60,000 nt of DNA from Cryptomeria japonica (GCF_030272615.1 NC_081405.1:611507065-611567064); one strand, 5' to 3'. Positions 22,882 through 34,557 are shown, counted from the first letter of the stretch. The notes: generated by a model from the letters alone, not told the origin. Numbers and translations are program-made.

Positions 22882-23895
22882 TGTTGAACACTACCAAATG
22901 CTAAGAGGGGGCGCGAATCAACATAAAATAAAATCTTGTCAAATCAAAGTACTTGAGACACAACATGCATTCAAACCAATGTGTGGAAAAGTAAATAACA
23001 AAAACAGTGAATGCATCCACACGTGAACACCAAGATTTTTATGTGGAAAATCCAAACTGGAAAAAACCACAATGAGAATCATCCTCACAATATATATTAG
23101 TTGTTTACAATTTTTGTGGCCACCAACCAAAGAGCGTACTACTTCGGACTTGCAAACTAAGGTGCACAACCTTAGGCAAAATACAAATGAAGAGTTGCAC
23201 AACAGAAGATCACTTCTTCAGGGCAAGATACTAATAATTGTCTAGATACAATATGAGAAAATAGTTTGACCTGTAAGAGGAAAATCATCTATCAGAACGC
23301 ATATAACAATTTGTTGTTTAAGCACTCATCTGACTGATCCGAAGCACTTACAGATCTCTCTTTAACTTCTGCTTCCCATCATATTTCCACTGTATATCTT
23401 CCTATCTCAACATCATTTTATACACACATCAAACAATAGTTTTGACTAATATATATACCATCCAAACCAACAAAATTCTCGAAGAAGTCGGCCTGATGAT
23501 GTAACATGTGTTTTACCACAGAACCAAAAACAATCAATTCCACTAATGTGGAATGCACAAAATCATTTAGAGACCTTAATATTGTCGATTTCATCATCTA
23601 AAAGAGTTATATTCATCCCGCACACAACCAAATATCTGAAAGAAACTTCAAGGGATAGGTTGTTACAGACTAATCCTTAATCCAAACCAAAACTACATTC
23701 TTCATATATTCTGAAAACATATCATGATGACCTTATTTGACCTTTTGAAGATCTTCAAATAGATTTTGATCATTCAAATAATATTTGACACATATATACA
23801 TAAATTGTGCTTAACCAGACTAAACTAAATACCACCATACTACTTTTGCACCTGAGGGTTCACATCAATGACAAGCTAAGGGCATATTTGCAACA
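22882..23895 (-). repeat. 5' LTR of Element B (1,014 bp)
   Basis: Plus-strand start TGTTGAACAC and end TTTGCAACA. In element sense it opens TGTTGCAAATATGCCC and holds GCTTGTCATTGATGTGAAC near 23858-23875, matching the U3 opening of the solo LTR at 46085. It has the G-run/C-rich U5 end next to the PBS. No partner LTR is visible. Confidence 0.75.
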
Positions 23896-25480
23896 TTACC
23901 ATCTACAAATTACCTCCTAATTCATACTCTTGACCGCTACCTATTGCAATCAATCTATTGTTAAGAAAATGAACTATGGTCTCTTCATCCTCTCCTAACA
24001 AACAAGTATGTTTAAACTCTTAAGAACACACAACACTAATGGTAGAATACTAAACTAACAAGCCCAAAATTGTGTCCTTAATACTGTCTACTTCAACACA
24101 AGATGATTGGTCCAAATCAAGTTCTAAAAATTCACTTAAATTAAAATCTCCCTAGCATGGACTAACAAGTAAATCATGCACATATTCACATTTCTCATTT
24201 ACCTTAATGACATCAAGATCACAATCAAGAGGAGTAAAAATATGGGATTTCACCAAATAAGTTATTATCATCAATTACAAGATCTTAAACTAACAAATCC
24301 AAGCATAAATTAGTACAAACACCACAATCATCATCAACATTATTGTCAAATGTTGTTGCATTGTCACCAATCTCCACCCTACTTGACAACTACATCAAAC
24401 TAATCTCATGTTGCATCAATTACCTCATCCACTTGATGTAGCCCACTTATCTAAACAATAGGAACTACAAGCATATCCCCTTTAGCATAAGGAAATGGAA
24501 TAATCATGGCTAGTGGATGCTAGATAGCACTAGCCCATGCAAAAGCCACCTGCATACTTGTTGTGTTACATTCTAGGGGAAGCTAGCCTATACCAAGATG
24601 AAAAGTCACATAATCCAAGTCTACGCACACATTTTCATGAGATTTATATCCATTACAAAGGTTATAGATTGCAACAACAAACCTATTATGAAAGTGTGAA
24701 ACTAATTCACCATATTTCCTCTTAAGGCCCTCTAAATGTTGGACAAAGGAATCAAGGTCATAGACAAAAGCATCTAACTCATGGACATCAACAATAAATT
24801 TTATCATCATTAAACATGTTGTCTTGTGTACTCCTAGATGCAAAATGATTATGGGATGGCTTAGTGGCTAAACCAAGCATGATTATGTGGTTCATGATAA
24901 TTGGTTTATCATGTTGAATTTGAATGCATGATCATTCATGAACTCAAATGAAGTGTCACTACAATAATTAGGAACATATTCATGAGCATAGCTTACAATT
25001 TCATTGATCCAATATGAGTCAAGAGAATTCTTATATTTTGACTCCTCTTAAAGACAATGATTCATGATTATGAAACATGCATTATGCTAAAGCAAGACTA
25101 CATATTCATTCCAAGAATAACAAATCTTGCTAAAAAATAGAAAGAAGAGACAATCTACTCATTGTTGCATTAGAATGAAAGACTTACAACATCACTTGCA
25201 AACATGTGCCAAAAGAAAAGAAAAAAACTTTATTCAAAACATTAGAATCACCATCTCATATAATGAAAAAAAATTGCAATGATCAAAACCACTAAGGCTA
25301 AAAAGATTTTGAGTTTGTACCAATAGAGTCTTCAAAGCAATCTCAACCCATAAATGTCTTCTTGATTTGATTGCCTATCAACTTATGCCAAAAGATTTTT
25401 CATAACAATGACACTATATATTGGTGCTCAAAGTTGTAAGTTCTCAAATCCCTAAGGGTAGATGTTTCCTACATGCTACG
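23896..25480. other. Unassigned AT-rich DNA
   Basis: No ORF with recognisable protein similarity. An 86-codon minus frame at 24583-24843 shows no known motif. Likely old repeat sequence. Confidence 0.45.
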
Positions 25481-26902
25481 TGTTATTTGTGAGGAAGTGG
25501 TTATTACTGAGAGGGGGGGTGAATCAGTAATAATAGTAAACTTTAAAACTTTAACAACCACCATAAACTTCTTTCAAAACAACTCATAAACAGTACCGAT
25601 AATAACTGAAATCATACTATTAATCAGATTTATCAAATTGTTCTTCTAAGTGTTCATCAACATGCATGCAATAGAAAGATATCAACTCAACACATAAGAA
25701 ATCAAGCAACACATGGACACTAGGATTTTCACGTGGAAACCCAAATGGGAAAAACCATGGTGGGAATTGGTACCCACAAGATTTTTGCACTCTTTCGGAA
25801 TGCGCCTTGTTAGGAGCCTAGCCCGGTTAGGAGCCTACAATTATGCTTGGTTAGGAGCAGATTATGCTAGGAGTCCCCCAGTTAAGGGATTTACCTCAGC
25901 CCTTTTAGGAGCTTTACTCTGTTAGGAGTAACCTTGTGAAAGGATTTAGAACCCAAGCTAATGAGTCACCCGGTGAAGGGATTTATACAACCAGGCCTGT
26001 CAGGACCTATCTGGTTAATGGATTTTGAGTCTACTGCAACTGTTAGGGAACAATAGATGTATGATCTGAAAATAGCACTCTCTGCTTGCTTGTACAAATC
26101 CTTTCTTGCTCCAATCTGCTTCTCTCTTGCAAACACACACACACTGGTTCGGCCACACACTCTTCCTTTGATCACCGACACAGTAAATCATCATAGACTT
26201 TACAACTTAGTCGATTACAAAACCCTAACCTCATACTAAGATTTACATCATAGATCATCACATAATCTTTACAAATCATTACAGATCATCATATGGATCA
26301 TTACAACAAATTACAAATCAATTACAGTCATTGAATGATCACCGCACATCGATCTGATACACTTTCAAACCCTTAGCTCATTCTACTAAGCACTTTGCTC
26401 ATTCCCAAGAAATTCGCTCTTCGATCACGCCAAAACAGCATTTAAACACTTCATGCAGATTTAGCCACATCATCACCATCTTACAAACATAATGCAATAC
26501 ACCACCGAACTCAAAATACATCAGTCAATCACAAACATGACTTCCAGTAGCCAAAACATGATGCGCTTCCGGTCATAACCTCATTACAATGTTACCAACA
26601 CATATTCCAAACCGCAACACCAAATTCCTCATCAATCTCAAGATCCAATTACTTAAGCATAACACAGTTTCACATTTACCGGTTAAAGTCCTATTTGTTA
26701 GTTAACTATCAAATCCATTCCATAGCTTTCCGGTCAATCATACACGACTTAGATAACATGAAAGAACAATGTAACAATAGTTGCCATCAATGACAACACA
26801 AACTGATCGTCAAGTCATCAAACAACATCTCAACTATATCATCACCAACAGTCCTTATACCAGTTCATCAATATCATCAACAGTTATGCCAATATGCCAA
26901 CA
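25481..26902 (-). mobile_element. Solo LTR (1,422 bp) with near-perfect TSD
   Basis: Plus strand TGTTATTTGTG...ATGCCAACA, flanked by CTACG (25476-25480) and CTAGG (26903-26907), one mismatch in five. The U5 end has a perfect 10-bp stem at 25501-25533 (TTATTACTGA / TCAGTAATAA) enclosing a G-run. U3 has the dyad GTTGCCATCAATGACAAC at 26780-26797. The R/U5 region contains several GTTAGGAGC-type repeats (25807-25935). No internal region remains, as expected after LTR-LTR recombination. Confidence 0.82.
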
Positions 26903-26907
26903 CTAGG

Positions 26908-28350
26908 GACATCAAGCCTTGAAGAAGAATACCACAAAACCTTTATTCAAGTTGAGCAACTACGGACCAATTATTGTGGTGGGTAAGACCACTTTCACTT
27001 TTGATACAAGACCAAGGTGGTTTCCCTAAGGTGCTAAGTTAAATGATATTACAAGGAGTGAACTATTACCTTGCCACATACCATATGCACTACACAATGT
27101 ATCCTTATATTGGTTGCAATAATTTACTTGTGTAGTTTCCACATACAAGGCTATGCACCTTTCTACCATAGAAAAAATTACCAAGCAAAGTATTTTTAAA
27201 TGTAGCTATAACCCCTATTACTATTATGCACTTGTACATGGAATCTAGGACAAAAATAATAAAATGTAAATAAGTTTGATTTGTTTAAAATATGTTGAGG
27301 TGATAGGATGAGTAGATTATAGACTAGTGCCTATATCCAACTAGGCACAAAGTATGGAGTATGTACAAAACATGCAATTGTTGAAGCCAGATACGATACC
27401 TTAATCAAGATACACCTAAAAAGTATATATGTATTAAATCCACACACAAACTAGGTTCTAAAAATAAAAATGAATAAATAACATACTTTGCAAAAATTTA
27501 TGAGTCTAGTTAGTAATCTAGAAATAAAACTATGTATTTCTTTATTGGTCTTTAAGGACATACATTACAAAAGCTTTGGAATGATTTATGGCCTTTTGGC
27601 TAACCAACTAGTCAAGAACTTGTTATGACAATACACAAGAAACTCTTGGAGACACCCAAACAATGTCAAATCTACTAGTTACAATTGTGATCCTATCATA
27701 GATTTCGTACAAACACACATAAATACAATTTCAAAATGATACTGCCCAGAACTGGAAAACAAAACAACTATCCTATGCCTTCAAATGAAACCGAAAACAT
27801 TGTACAATATGAAAAATTAGTGCTTCTTGCAATGCATTATGCTTGTTGGCTCTACAACTACAACTATCCAATGCCTTCAAATGAACACCAAAACTCATCA
27901 TTGTACCCAACCAAGCGAAACCTTATCCCATGGCAGTGAACCAACACAAAAAATTCAATAGTCTTTTTCCACTCCCATTCAAAATAGACACTTGGGATGA
28001 AGATCTCACCAAAGTAGGTACACATGATACTTGGGAGAGATCCCTTGCATCAATCGTAGGTAGGTAGGTAGCTAAACAAAAAATTACATTTGATGCAAAT
28101 CCATTTGAAATGCTTTAAGTAATACTGAGTTTCCCTTTTGACATACTCTACATGATTCACTATTTTGGCATCCTTTTTTAATAGGTCAAACCTTGTAAAC
28201 ATTTTTTGCCATGGCTCCCTCGAGATTGTTTCCTTTCCGATGCTCAAAAACCTTATAACATATCTTCTTCTTAAAGGTTGTCAACACTATGAGCATGATT
28301 CAAAACTTTGTTAGGCCCTAGAGGTGGTTATAGAACCACCACAAAACGAG
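26908..28350. other. Unassigned DNA
   Basis: No coding signature. Two short open frames (27736-27939 plus, 28050-28247 minus) lack recognisable motifs. A short repeat of CTATCC(T/A)ATGCCTTCAAATGA occurs near 27770 and 27865. Confidence 0.45.
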
Positions 28351-28359
28351 AAACATTTT

Positions 28360-28572
28360 TTTGGTAGTCAAGGGTATCCTCACGACTCGTCCCAATGACA
28401 TAGGTTTCCCATTATGGGGCGAGTTGAGGTGAGACTAGTCCCTAGAGATGTACCAAGCTGCCTGTAAGCCAGATACATCGGTTGATTCCTGACCTCAAAG
28501 TTGAACCTGAGACCACTGTGGAGCAAACCCATGGTCCAAGCCCACTCTGCTACATATCTAAGCTAAAATGTT
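28360..28572 (-). mobile_element. tRNA-derived SINE, about 213 bp, with TSD AAACATTTT
   Basis: On the minus strand TAGCAGAGTGGG fits the pol III A box (TRGCNNAGYNGG). GGTTCAACTTT, about 50 bases on, resembles a B box. The 3' end is an A-run (CTACCAAAAAAA). AAACATTTT occurs on both sides (28351-28359 and 28573-28581). Length, internal promoter boxes, oligo-A tail and TSD together fit a SINE mobilised by LINE machinery. Confidence 0.68.
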
Positions 28573-28581
28573 AAACATTTT

Positions 28582-28961
28582 ATTTCAATCATTGAGCTCT
28601 TTATGTGTCGTCAATTGGGCATGGTTCTTGAACCATGGCAAATTATTGATATTGTCTTTTCTCATCATATTCCCCCTCTTTCATTTCATGTTAAAGGTAA
28701 ACTAGGAACTTAAAAATTTGGTGGAGGTTCATGGTTCTTGATTCCTTAGAATACTCTACTAACATTGAAATCCCCTTGTGTCTCCATACTAACCAAATTA
28801 CCCTTTCCTAAACTTATCAAACACTCCATTAGCAACTTCCTAGATGTCGGAGATGCACTGCCTTGTTGGAACTCTTAGAAAAGCTTCATATAACGTGTAT
28901 CAACATTTGGAACCTTGTTGGTTACTTAGTGCTATTAGAAACCTCATAAGGACTCTCTAAG
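28582..28961. other. Unassigned DNA upstream of Element C
   Basis: No recognised feature. Confidence 0.4.
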
Positions 28962-29232
28962 TGTTGAGAATGTGAAGTCCAACAGTCATGTCCATTCCTT
29001 TCTTCTTCTCCCAGTCTCTTCATATTTCAACAGTTAAACATTTGAATATAAGAATTAGTGCAAATTGTTGTATGTAATGTATCTGATAATTGTGAATAAA
29101 GATATTTCCTTTCTTGAGAGTGGATTTAGCCTTTATGGTGAACCATTGTAAATCTTGTGTTTCATGTCTTATGTATTGTTTATTGTTTCTGATTGTGTTT
29201 CAATTCTTTTATCGGCTCTTAGTTTATTAACA
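28962..29232 (+). repeat. 5' LTR of Element C (271 bp)
   Basis: TGTTGAGAATGTG ... TTATTAACA, ending two bases before the PBS. The short length and TGTTGAGAATGTGAAGTCC opening resemble small plant copia LTRs. Confidence 0.82.
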
Positions 29233-29234
29233 AT

Positions 29235-29246
29235 TGGTATCAAAGC
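29235..29246 (+). promoter_or_regulatory. Primer-binding site of Element C
   Basis: TGGTATCAAAGC, one difference from the tRNA-iMet complement. Confidence 0.88.
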
Positions 29247-29280
29247 TTGGTTAGAGCTGATGAGAAGTTATTGAGAAGAG

Positions 29281-29742
29281 ATGGAAGATGATTGGGTGTT
29301 GGATCTCAAAGGTGAATGCTTCTATGTAGTAAAGAGACGCGCTGAAGTGGGAGTTGATCATCCTACTTTAGAGTCACCTTTGTGTGGAATTTCAGCTACT
29401 CAGAAGAGGCTTTTGGATTATTTAAATGATGTTGATGACTCAGTTATTGATAAATTCCTTAGTATGTTGGGATTTGACAGTGGCATGGACCGCATGTCAA
29501 AAATGAAAGGTGTTGTGGTTGCCAAGGTTGAAGGAGATGCAGACTCGCCAATATGTGTTCTGGAAGATCATGGGAAAGATATTTGGCAATCCACCACTGT
29601 GTTCCATGTACATTGGTGGGATGAAGAAATTGAGAATATTAGTGTTCGATGGGATTGGTGGAGAGGTGACAAGAAAGCTTCACTGCTACAAATAATGCAG
29701 ATAACGATGCGATGGATGGTTGGAAAAATGAGGAGGATTTGA
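29281..29742 (+). CDS. 153-codon ORF directly after the PBS, unrecognised
   Basis: It starts MEDDWVLDLKGECFYVVKRR 35 bases after the PBS and is acidic, with Trp-rich VFHVHWWDEEIEN near the end. It is in the position of gag but has no gag domain or zinc knuckle. It may be a further captured fragment or the element's own leader protein. No family is recognised and translation is not demonstrated. Confidence 0.4.
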   Translation: MEDDWVLDLKGECFYVVKRRAEVGVDHPTLESPLCGISATQKRLLDYLNDVDDSVIDKFLSMLGFDSGMDRMSKMKGVVVAKVEGDADSPICVLEDHGKDIWQSTTVFHVHWWDEEIENISVRWDWWRGDKKASLLQIMQITMRWMVGKMRRI

Positions 29743-30456
29743 CTAAAGAAGATGATGTTGGGTTTGTTTCTTCTCCACTATTGATGCAACTATGGCATGT
29801 ATAGATGGTTTGAGAAACCATTAATTCATGACACCGAAGAGTGATGCAAACATAATAGTCATAGTTTGCGAAGAGAAATAAATTAGCATAAGGGTAAAAA
29901 GAAGGTTGAAAGTCGTAGGAAGAAGCTCAGAGTAGTTGCAGACAGATAGGTAAAGAGTTGTGAATAGTGGGAGGCTTGTGATGCAAGCGTCTACAATGGC
30001 GGCCTATATTTTTTGCCCCTCCACAACGAGGGCAATTTTATTTTTCTCAAAAGTCATGAGGATGAGGGTTTGATAGATTTAATGACGGACAAAACCCCAG
30101 ACATTGTAGTTTGAATCCATGCAAATGAAGGGATGGCTACACAAATGGATGACTCAAAGTACATAGATGGGATGTATGAGTCCAAGCCTTCTAGACCCAT
30201 AGGTGATCGACATTACAGTTATAATTATTTGATTTGTGGGGATGAATCAGGGTAGGGGTGAGAATCACATTTGATTCTTATTCCTCTTTTGTATTCTACT
30301 ACAGTAATAAGGCTAAGATCTCAAGCTTACACATATACCTCGATAATAATATTTTTTTGTGTGGAGTAAATCAGAATGGACAAGGAAAAGGATACTTTCA
30401 TTAAGAGAAACATCTACAAGTGAAGGAGACTTGAGGATTGGAAATAATAGTGGTTA

Positions 30457-31053
30457 GGGCGTTGAAGGTGCCAAGGTTAGTGGTGATGGTGTTTCTCAAA
30501 GACCATAGCGTTTGGCTGCCAAATTCTCGTTGCCTCTATCCCCTAGGGATCTGCTCGTGCCAAATAAAGATACAAATCCTTTTAGAGATTCTGACCACAG
30601 GAGACCTTTTGTGCGTTTAGGTAGTCCAAGGAGAATCTCTCCTTGAGTTATTCATAAATCTAGCTTGACAGAATTGCTAGGAAGGTTAAAGCACAGTGAA
30701 TATCGTGGGATAGTGAGAGTAGACATTTTAAGCATGATGAACACAAAGACATCAGGCTAAAGTACAGTGATATCTATAAGGGCACATTTCAGGTCAAAGG
30801 GCCTAGTTGTGGGATGGATTGAGAAAGTGGTTCGAAAAGCATAGTACTTAGAAGGTTGGTTCGACAAATTGAAGGGATCAATTTTTCAGCTAAGCGCATG
30901 ATTTTCAGAGGTCCTTGTTGTTAAGGATGATGCAGAGATCATTAACATTATAAAGGCTACTTTTTTAGTGCTTTTGTTCTCAAAAATGTTGTTCTCCTAA
31001 GTGTGGAGGATCAATATGCATCTATAGGACTAACCTTGGCACCTTCAACGCCC
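30457..31053. repeat. Perfect 25-bp inverted repeat, arms 548 bp apart
   Basis: The arm 30457-30481 (starting GGGCGTTGAAGGTG) is the exact reverse complement of 31029-31053. Identity stops sharply at both ends and no matching direct repeats flank the arms. The enclosed sequence has one readable peptide stretch (LAAKFSLPLSPRDLLVPNKD, near 30510) that is not recognised. Confidence 0.9.
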
Positions 31054-31186
31054 TCGCCATGACTTGACAATAATACTATGAATTCAAAGTAGTATAATCT
31101 TCAAAAGTGTAGCCTAGTCGACCCAAAGCCCAAGAAGAAGGAGATTAAGTTTCCCAATAAGATTCATTAAACAAATTTTTTTAGGG

Positions 31187-31550
31187 GATTATCATGTATT
31201 GGATGAACGCACACATTATAGTAGCGATCTGTGGCCCACTGTGAAGCATTTGTGTAAACCATCCATTGGAGTTTTGGAAGTAGGGATCTTGAGTGACCAA
31301 AATTTGATGCCCATGAAGACAAAAGACATAAGGGGGACCACCGATGCTTACTATGTGGCCAAGTATGGGTAAAAGTGGATCAGGACAAGGACAAATATTG
31401 ATTTGTTTGGTCCCAAATGGAATGAGCAGTATACTTGGGAGGTCTATGACCCTTGTACTATGATTACAGTTGGTGTTTTCGACAATTATCATAGTGGTGG
31501 GGGTGGTCCTTTGATCTAGGATATCAAGATTGGCACCCATGTAGAAATAT
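31187..31550 (+). pseudogene. Captured fragment of an MCTP-family C2 domain
   Basis: Plus-strand translation gives THYSSDLWPTVKHLCKPSIG, then VLEVGILSDQNLMPMKTKD, TTDAYYVAKYG, a stop, KWIRTRTNIDLFGPKWNEQY and TWEVYDPCTMITVGVFDN. This is the highly conserved C2 domain of plant multiple-C2-and-transmembrane proteins (MCTP; FTIP/QUIRKY relatives), which sit at ER-plasma-membrane contacts and plasmodesmata. The Ca-binding-loop residues of the TTDAY and VYDPC segments are visible. Internal stops make it a pseudogene fragment. It is in element sense and joins the CCT-beta fragment within about 20 bases. Confidence 0.82.
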
Positions 31551-31565
31551 TAATGACAAGTGAAC

Positions 31566-31802
31566 TTTTAGGGAATGCTGAGAAATTTTGTTTAGATCTG
31601 ATGAAGATTGCAATGATCACACTCAGTTCCAAAATCCTTCACACAACAAAGAACTTTCTACAGTGTTGGTTGTTGATGCAATAATGTGGCTTAAGGGTAG
31701 CAAAATTCTGGATTCAATACATATTACTAAAAAGGAAAGAGGTTCATTAAAGAACTCATTCTTGGATGAAGGGTTCATATTAGACAAAAAGATTGGTGTT
31801 GT
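31566..31802 (+). pseudogene. Captured fragment of CCT-beta (TCP-1 chaperonin subunit 2)
   Basis: Translation across one frame change gives NAEKFCLDLMKIAMITLSSK and then AIMWLKGSKILDSIHITKKE and GSLKNSFLDEGFILDKKIGV. The second block is a diagnostic stretch of the CCT-beta subunit of the eukaryotic cytosolic chaperonin, at the apical-domain entry. Only about 80 codons are present, with no visible intron, so the copy probably came from mRNA. It ends just before text with several stops that precedes the element's purine tract. Confidence 0.85.
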
Positions 31803-32063
31803 TACGGATCCAACAGAAACTCTGGGACACGGGTGAATTTTTTCTTGATCATGGATTAATGCATGAGTTTGTGTCTAAAAAAGTAGTAAAAGAAGTTTTC
31901 AATAAGATAATTATTTACTCTACAATCACTTGGAGAAGACTCATCCAGAGTGTTCGTGAACAGATTTTAGCAAAGTTAAAAGTCTTGTAATGCTTCTTTG
32001 GATTTGGTTACAACATAACAATGGAAATGTAAGAGGTATCATTGTTCTACATGAGTTGGACTT

Positions 32064-32076
32064 AAAGTGGGAGATT
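32064..32076 (+). promoter_or_regulatory. Polypurine tract of Element C
   Basis: AAAGTGGGAGAT lies directly before the truncated 3' LTR. Confidence 0.7.
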
Positions 32077-32225
32077 AGTAGAGAATGTGAAGTCCAACGA
32101 TGATGTCCATTCCTTTCTTCTTATCCAAATCTCTTCGTATTCAAACAGTTAAATTAAACATTTGTATATAAGAATGAATACAAATCGTTGTATGTATTGT
32201 ATCTAATAACTGTGAATACAGATGT
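32077..32225 (+). repeat. 3' LTR of Element C, truncated
   Basis: It matches about the first 150 bases of the 5' LTR to ...TGTGAATACAGAT and then diverges. The last ~120 bases are missing, so the end was deleted or replaced. Confidence 0.8.
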
Positions 32226-32333
32226 AACATACTAACTATCTCAAATAAAAATAATACATATACTTTGAAGCAACTTGCATAAGTAAAAAATTTAAGTTCT
32301 AAAAGCATGAACATTTTTTTTTAACGCAACAAC

Positions 32334-33115
32334 TGTTGGATGTTTGGGTGATTGCTGCAAATATGTGCCTTAATGATATATGAGAAATCTATTGTCATTG
32401 ATGTCAACATATTTTCTCTGTCTAGTGCAGTGTTGCAATGAAGTTCAGTTAGTTGGTTCATGTTGTATATTGATTATCACTATTTACGGATTTAAGGGTT
32501 TGTATAGTGATATCTCTAGTTGTTTCAGTGCAAGTGTCAGAAGTCTGCATGGATATTTGAGTGAGTTATGAGTATTTGTGTTGTGGGCAGTTTTTTTGTT
32601 GTTCAATATTGCCAGAGTTCAATATTTTGATCTACATTTCTCTGCATTGTAATTTAGATTTGTGGATTTGGGATTATGTTTGGGACGTTGATGTGTGTCA
32701 TCAATTCAAGTGGTTCGTGGTTTGGAGCTCCATAAGTGATCTTTCCAGGTTGACATTCAGTTCAGTTAATGTTCTTGAAGTTTTGTATGATGATAACGTT
32801 GATTCTAGTAATTTGAGTTGGTGCAGATGTTGTTGTGGTAATTCATGATGCTTGTGGATGTTTCTAGATCGTGTCCTATTCGTGTTGGTGGTCCGCATTG
32901 ATCGGTGGGCACGTTATTGATGATTTTTTTTGATCTGATGGTGTTCTTCATGTTCTTCGGTGACATGATGCATGTAATGTGTTGCGGATGTTTTATGCAT
33001 AATTCTTGGAGGTGTTTCGTATTCGAGGTGGTGATTTAGGTCCATGCTATGTCTTAGCCGATATTGTTTTGGTCCACAAATGATATTGTAGCGTGTATGG
33101 TTATATTTATGCAAT
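32334..33115 (+). repeat. LTR-like fragment of another family
   Basis: It starts TGTTGGATGTTTGGG and carries ATTGTCATTGATGTCAAC at 32391-32408, the U3 motif of the other long LTRs here. There is no C-rich U5 end, PBS or partner. Its right side meets LINE sequence near 33120. Probably a truncated LTR. Confidence 0.45.
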
Positions 33116-33124
33116 TAGGTGATA

Positions 33125-33640
33125 TGTGGTGAGCCAACCTTGATGATATTGTTCCAAGGTTGATGCCATGTATAAATAAATGTACAATGCCAACCTATAA
33201 GCGAGTACAATGCCTTCCATCCGCCTTGATGTCTTTTTGCTCTACATGTTTCCCAATTAAGTTTGTTGTGAAAATCGAGTCCAAGATATTTGTACCCGTT
33301 CACCATCTCCAACAGGGCTGCCTTCAAAAAGAAAATCGTCTTGTATCCTTTTATTGCTTCTCAAAGGGAAGATCATAACTTTGGTCTTGCTAATATTCAC
33401 TGGCATCCCAACTTTGTAACAAAAGACTACAAGTGTCTTCAGGTGTTCTCTCAAACCCTTTGCAAATTTAGCTATTAAGATGAGATCATCTGCATATAGA
33501 AGTAGCTTTATTACATAATTAGCCAACTGGACTCCTTTGTTGCTATTATTTGTTTAGCCACTCTTCTAACTTATCAATATATAACCCAAACAACGTTGGA
33601 GAAAGAGGGCAACCTTGTTTGACACCAATATCACTGCCAA
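33125..33640 (-). pseudogene. LINE reverse transcriptase, catalytic and C-terminal part
   Basis: It contains GVKQGCPLSPTLFGLYIDKL, the motif before the catalytic box, then LLLYADDLILIAK with the catalytic Asp pair, VNISKTKVMIF, and further on VNGYKYLGLDFHNKLNW. All are standard LINE RT landmarks in order. Stops and shifts occur at 33327, 33530 and 33545. It is truncated where LTR-like DNA begins. Confidence 0.88.
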
Positions 33641-33645
33641 AACAC

Positions 33646-34557
33646 TGTTAAAGTTTGGATCAAATTTGATATGTGAGTAGTTTTAATTTATTTCTATTAC
33701 TTGGTTCACAACTAAGTTGTATGACTATGAACTACAAGTTGCTGCAAATATGAAGAGAGCAAAACTTCATTCATAAAGTATTTGTAGGACTGCAAATGAA
33801 GGAGATCGATGTCGTATTGGTTTGCACTTTTGATTTCTGTACTTGCCTTTTAGAATCGAACTCTATCATGATATATATATCACGATATAGGCATGTCAAT
33901 GAATAGACATGCATCTACATACGTGGAGACTTGTCGATGAATAGACATGCCTCCACATACATGGAGACATGTCTCTTCATTGAGATGCCTCTCTACATAC
34001 CAATTCATATAACGGATCAACGAGATAACGATTCTCATAATCGTTTGTTATCTATTAACAGTTAACGATTCTCATAATCGTTGGTTATTATTGTTATCAG
34101 CAAGTAACGATTCACATAATCATTTTGGTATGGAGATCGACCATAGTCGATACAAACAGGGATAAATAATATCGAACTATTTGATGTGGATAATCGATTT
34201 ATATTGATCATTCCATTTGATCAATATAATCGATACTTATGATCATTTAGAATTTGGTGATCATATTCAATTTGGTATAAACAATGTGATTAATATAAAT
34301 CGATATTACTTATCGATTTAACATGAATTTAATCTAAATGATTTATCAATAGCATGATTAATGATTTAATATTTTAATCATAAATTATGTATATATAAAT
34401 ATTCATATATATAATAATAAGAACACTTATTATTATTGCATATATTAATATGTATATATTCATATTAACAAATCATTAATTATACATGATATAATCAGCA
34501 TTACTTATACATATGATTTGATAAGATTACTCTGACCGAAGCTATAAATCATCAACA
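33646..34557 (-). repeat. 3' LTR of the copia element (912 bp)
   Basis: TGTTAAAGTTTGGATC ... AATCATCAACA on the plus strand. It is shorter than its partner mainly because it has only a short (AT) run near 33870. Confidence 0.95.

Larger units (their letters stand above)
16826..23895 (-). mobile_element. Element B: decayed pol-less LTR element, relative of Element A
   Basis: On the minus strand the order is 5' LTR (23895-22882), PBS-like site, coiled-coil segment, zinc knuckles, accessory ORF and a charged C-terminal region down to about 17400. This is the same gene order as Element A, and no pol was found. The accessory protein aligns with that of Element A over several hundred residues. No second LTR or purine tract is seen at the low-coordinate end, so the 3' end is lost or beyond recognition; the 16826 boundary is a guess. 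A segment around 17940-19600 looks foreign. Confidence 0.72.
28962..32225 (+). mobile_element. Element C: small LTR element carrying host-gene fragments
   Basis: LTR 28962-29232 and its truncated partner ~32077-32225 share GAGAATGTGAAGTCCAAC and the following ~140 bases. A PBS (TGGTATCAAAGC) follows the left LTR and a purine tract precedes the right one. The interior shows no gag, integrase or RT that I can recognise. It carries, in sense orientation, a C2-domain fragment of an MCTP protein joined to a fragment of the CCT-beta chaperonin, plus an unrecognised ORF next to the PBS. It is a non-autonomous gene-transducing element. Confidence 0.78.

Noticed and set aside
28500-28566. tRNA gene on the minus strand
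   Set aside because: Only A and B boxes of a SINE head are present; it cannot fold into a cloverleaf with intact arms.
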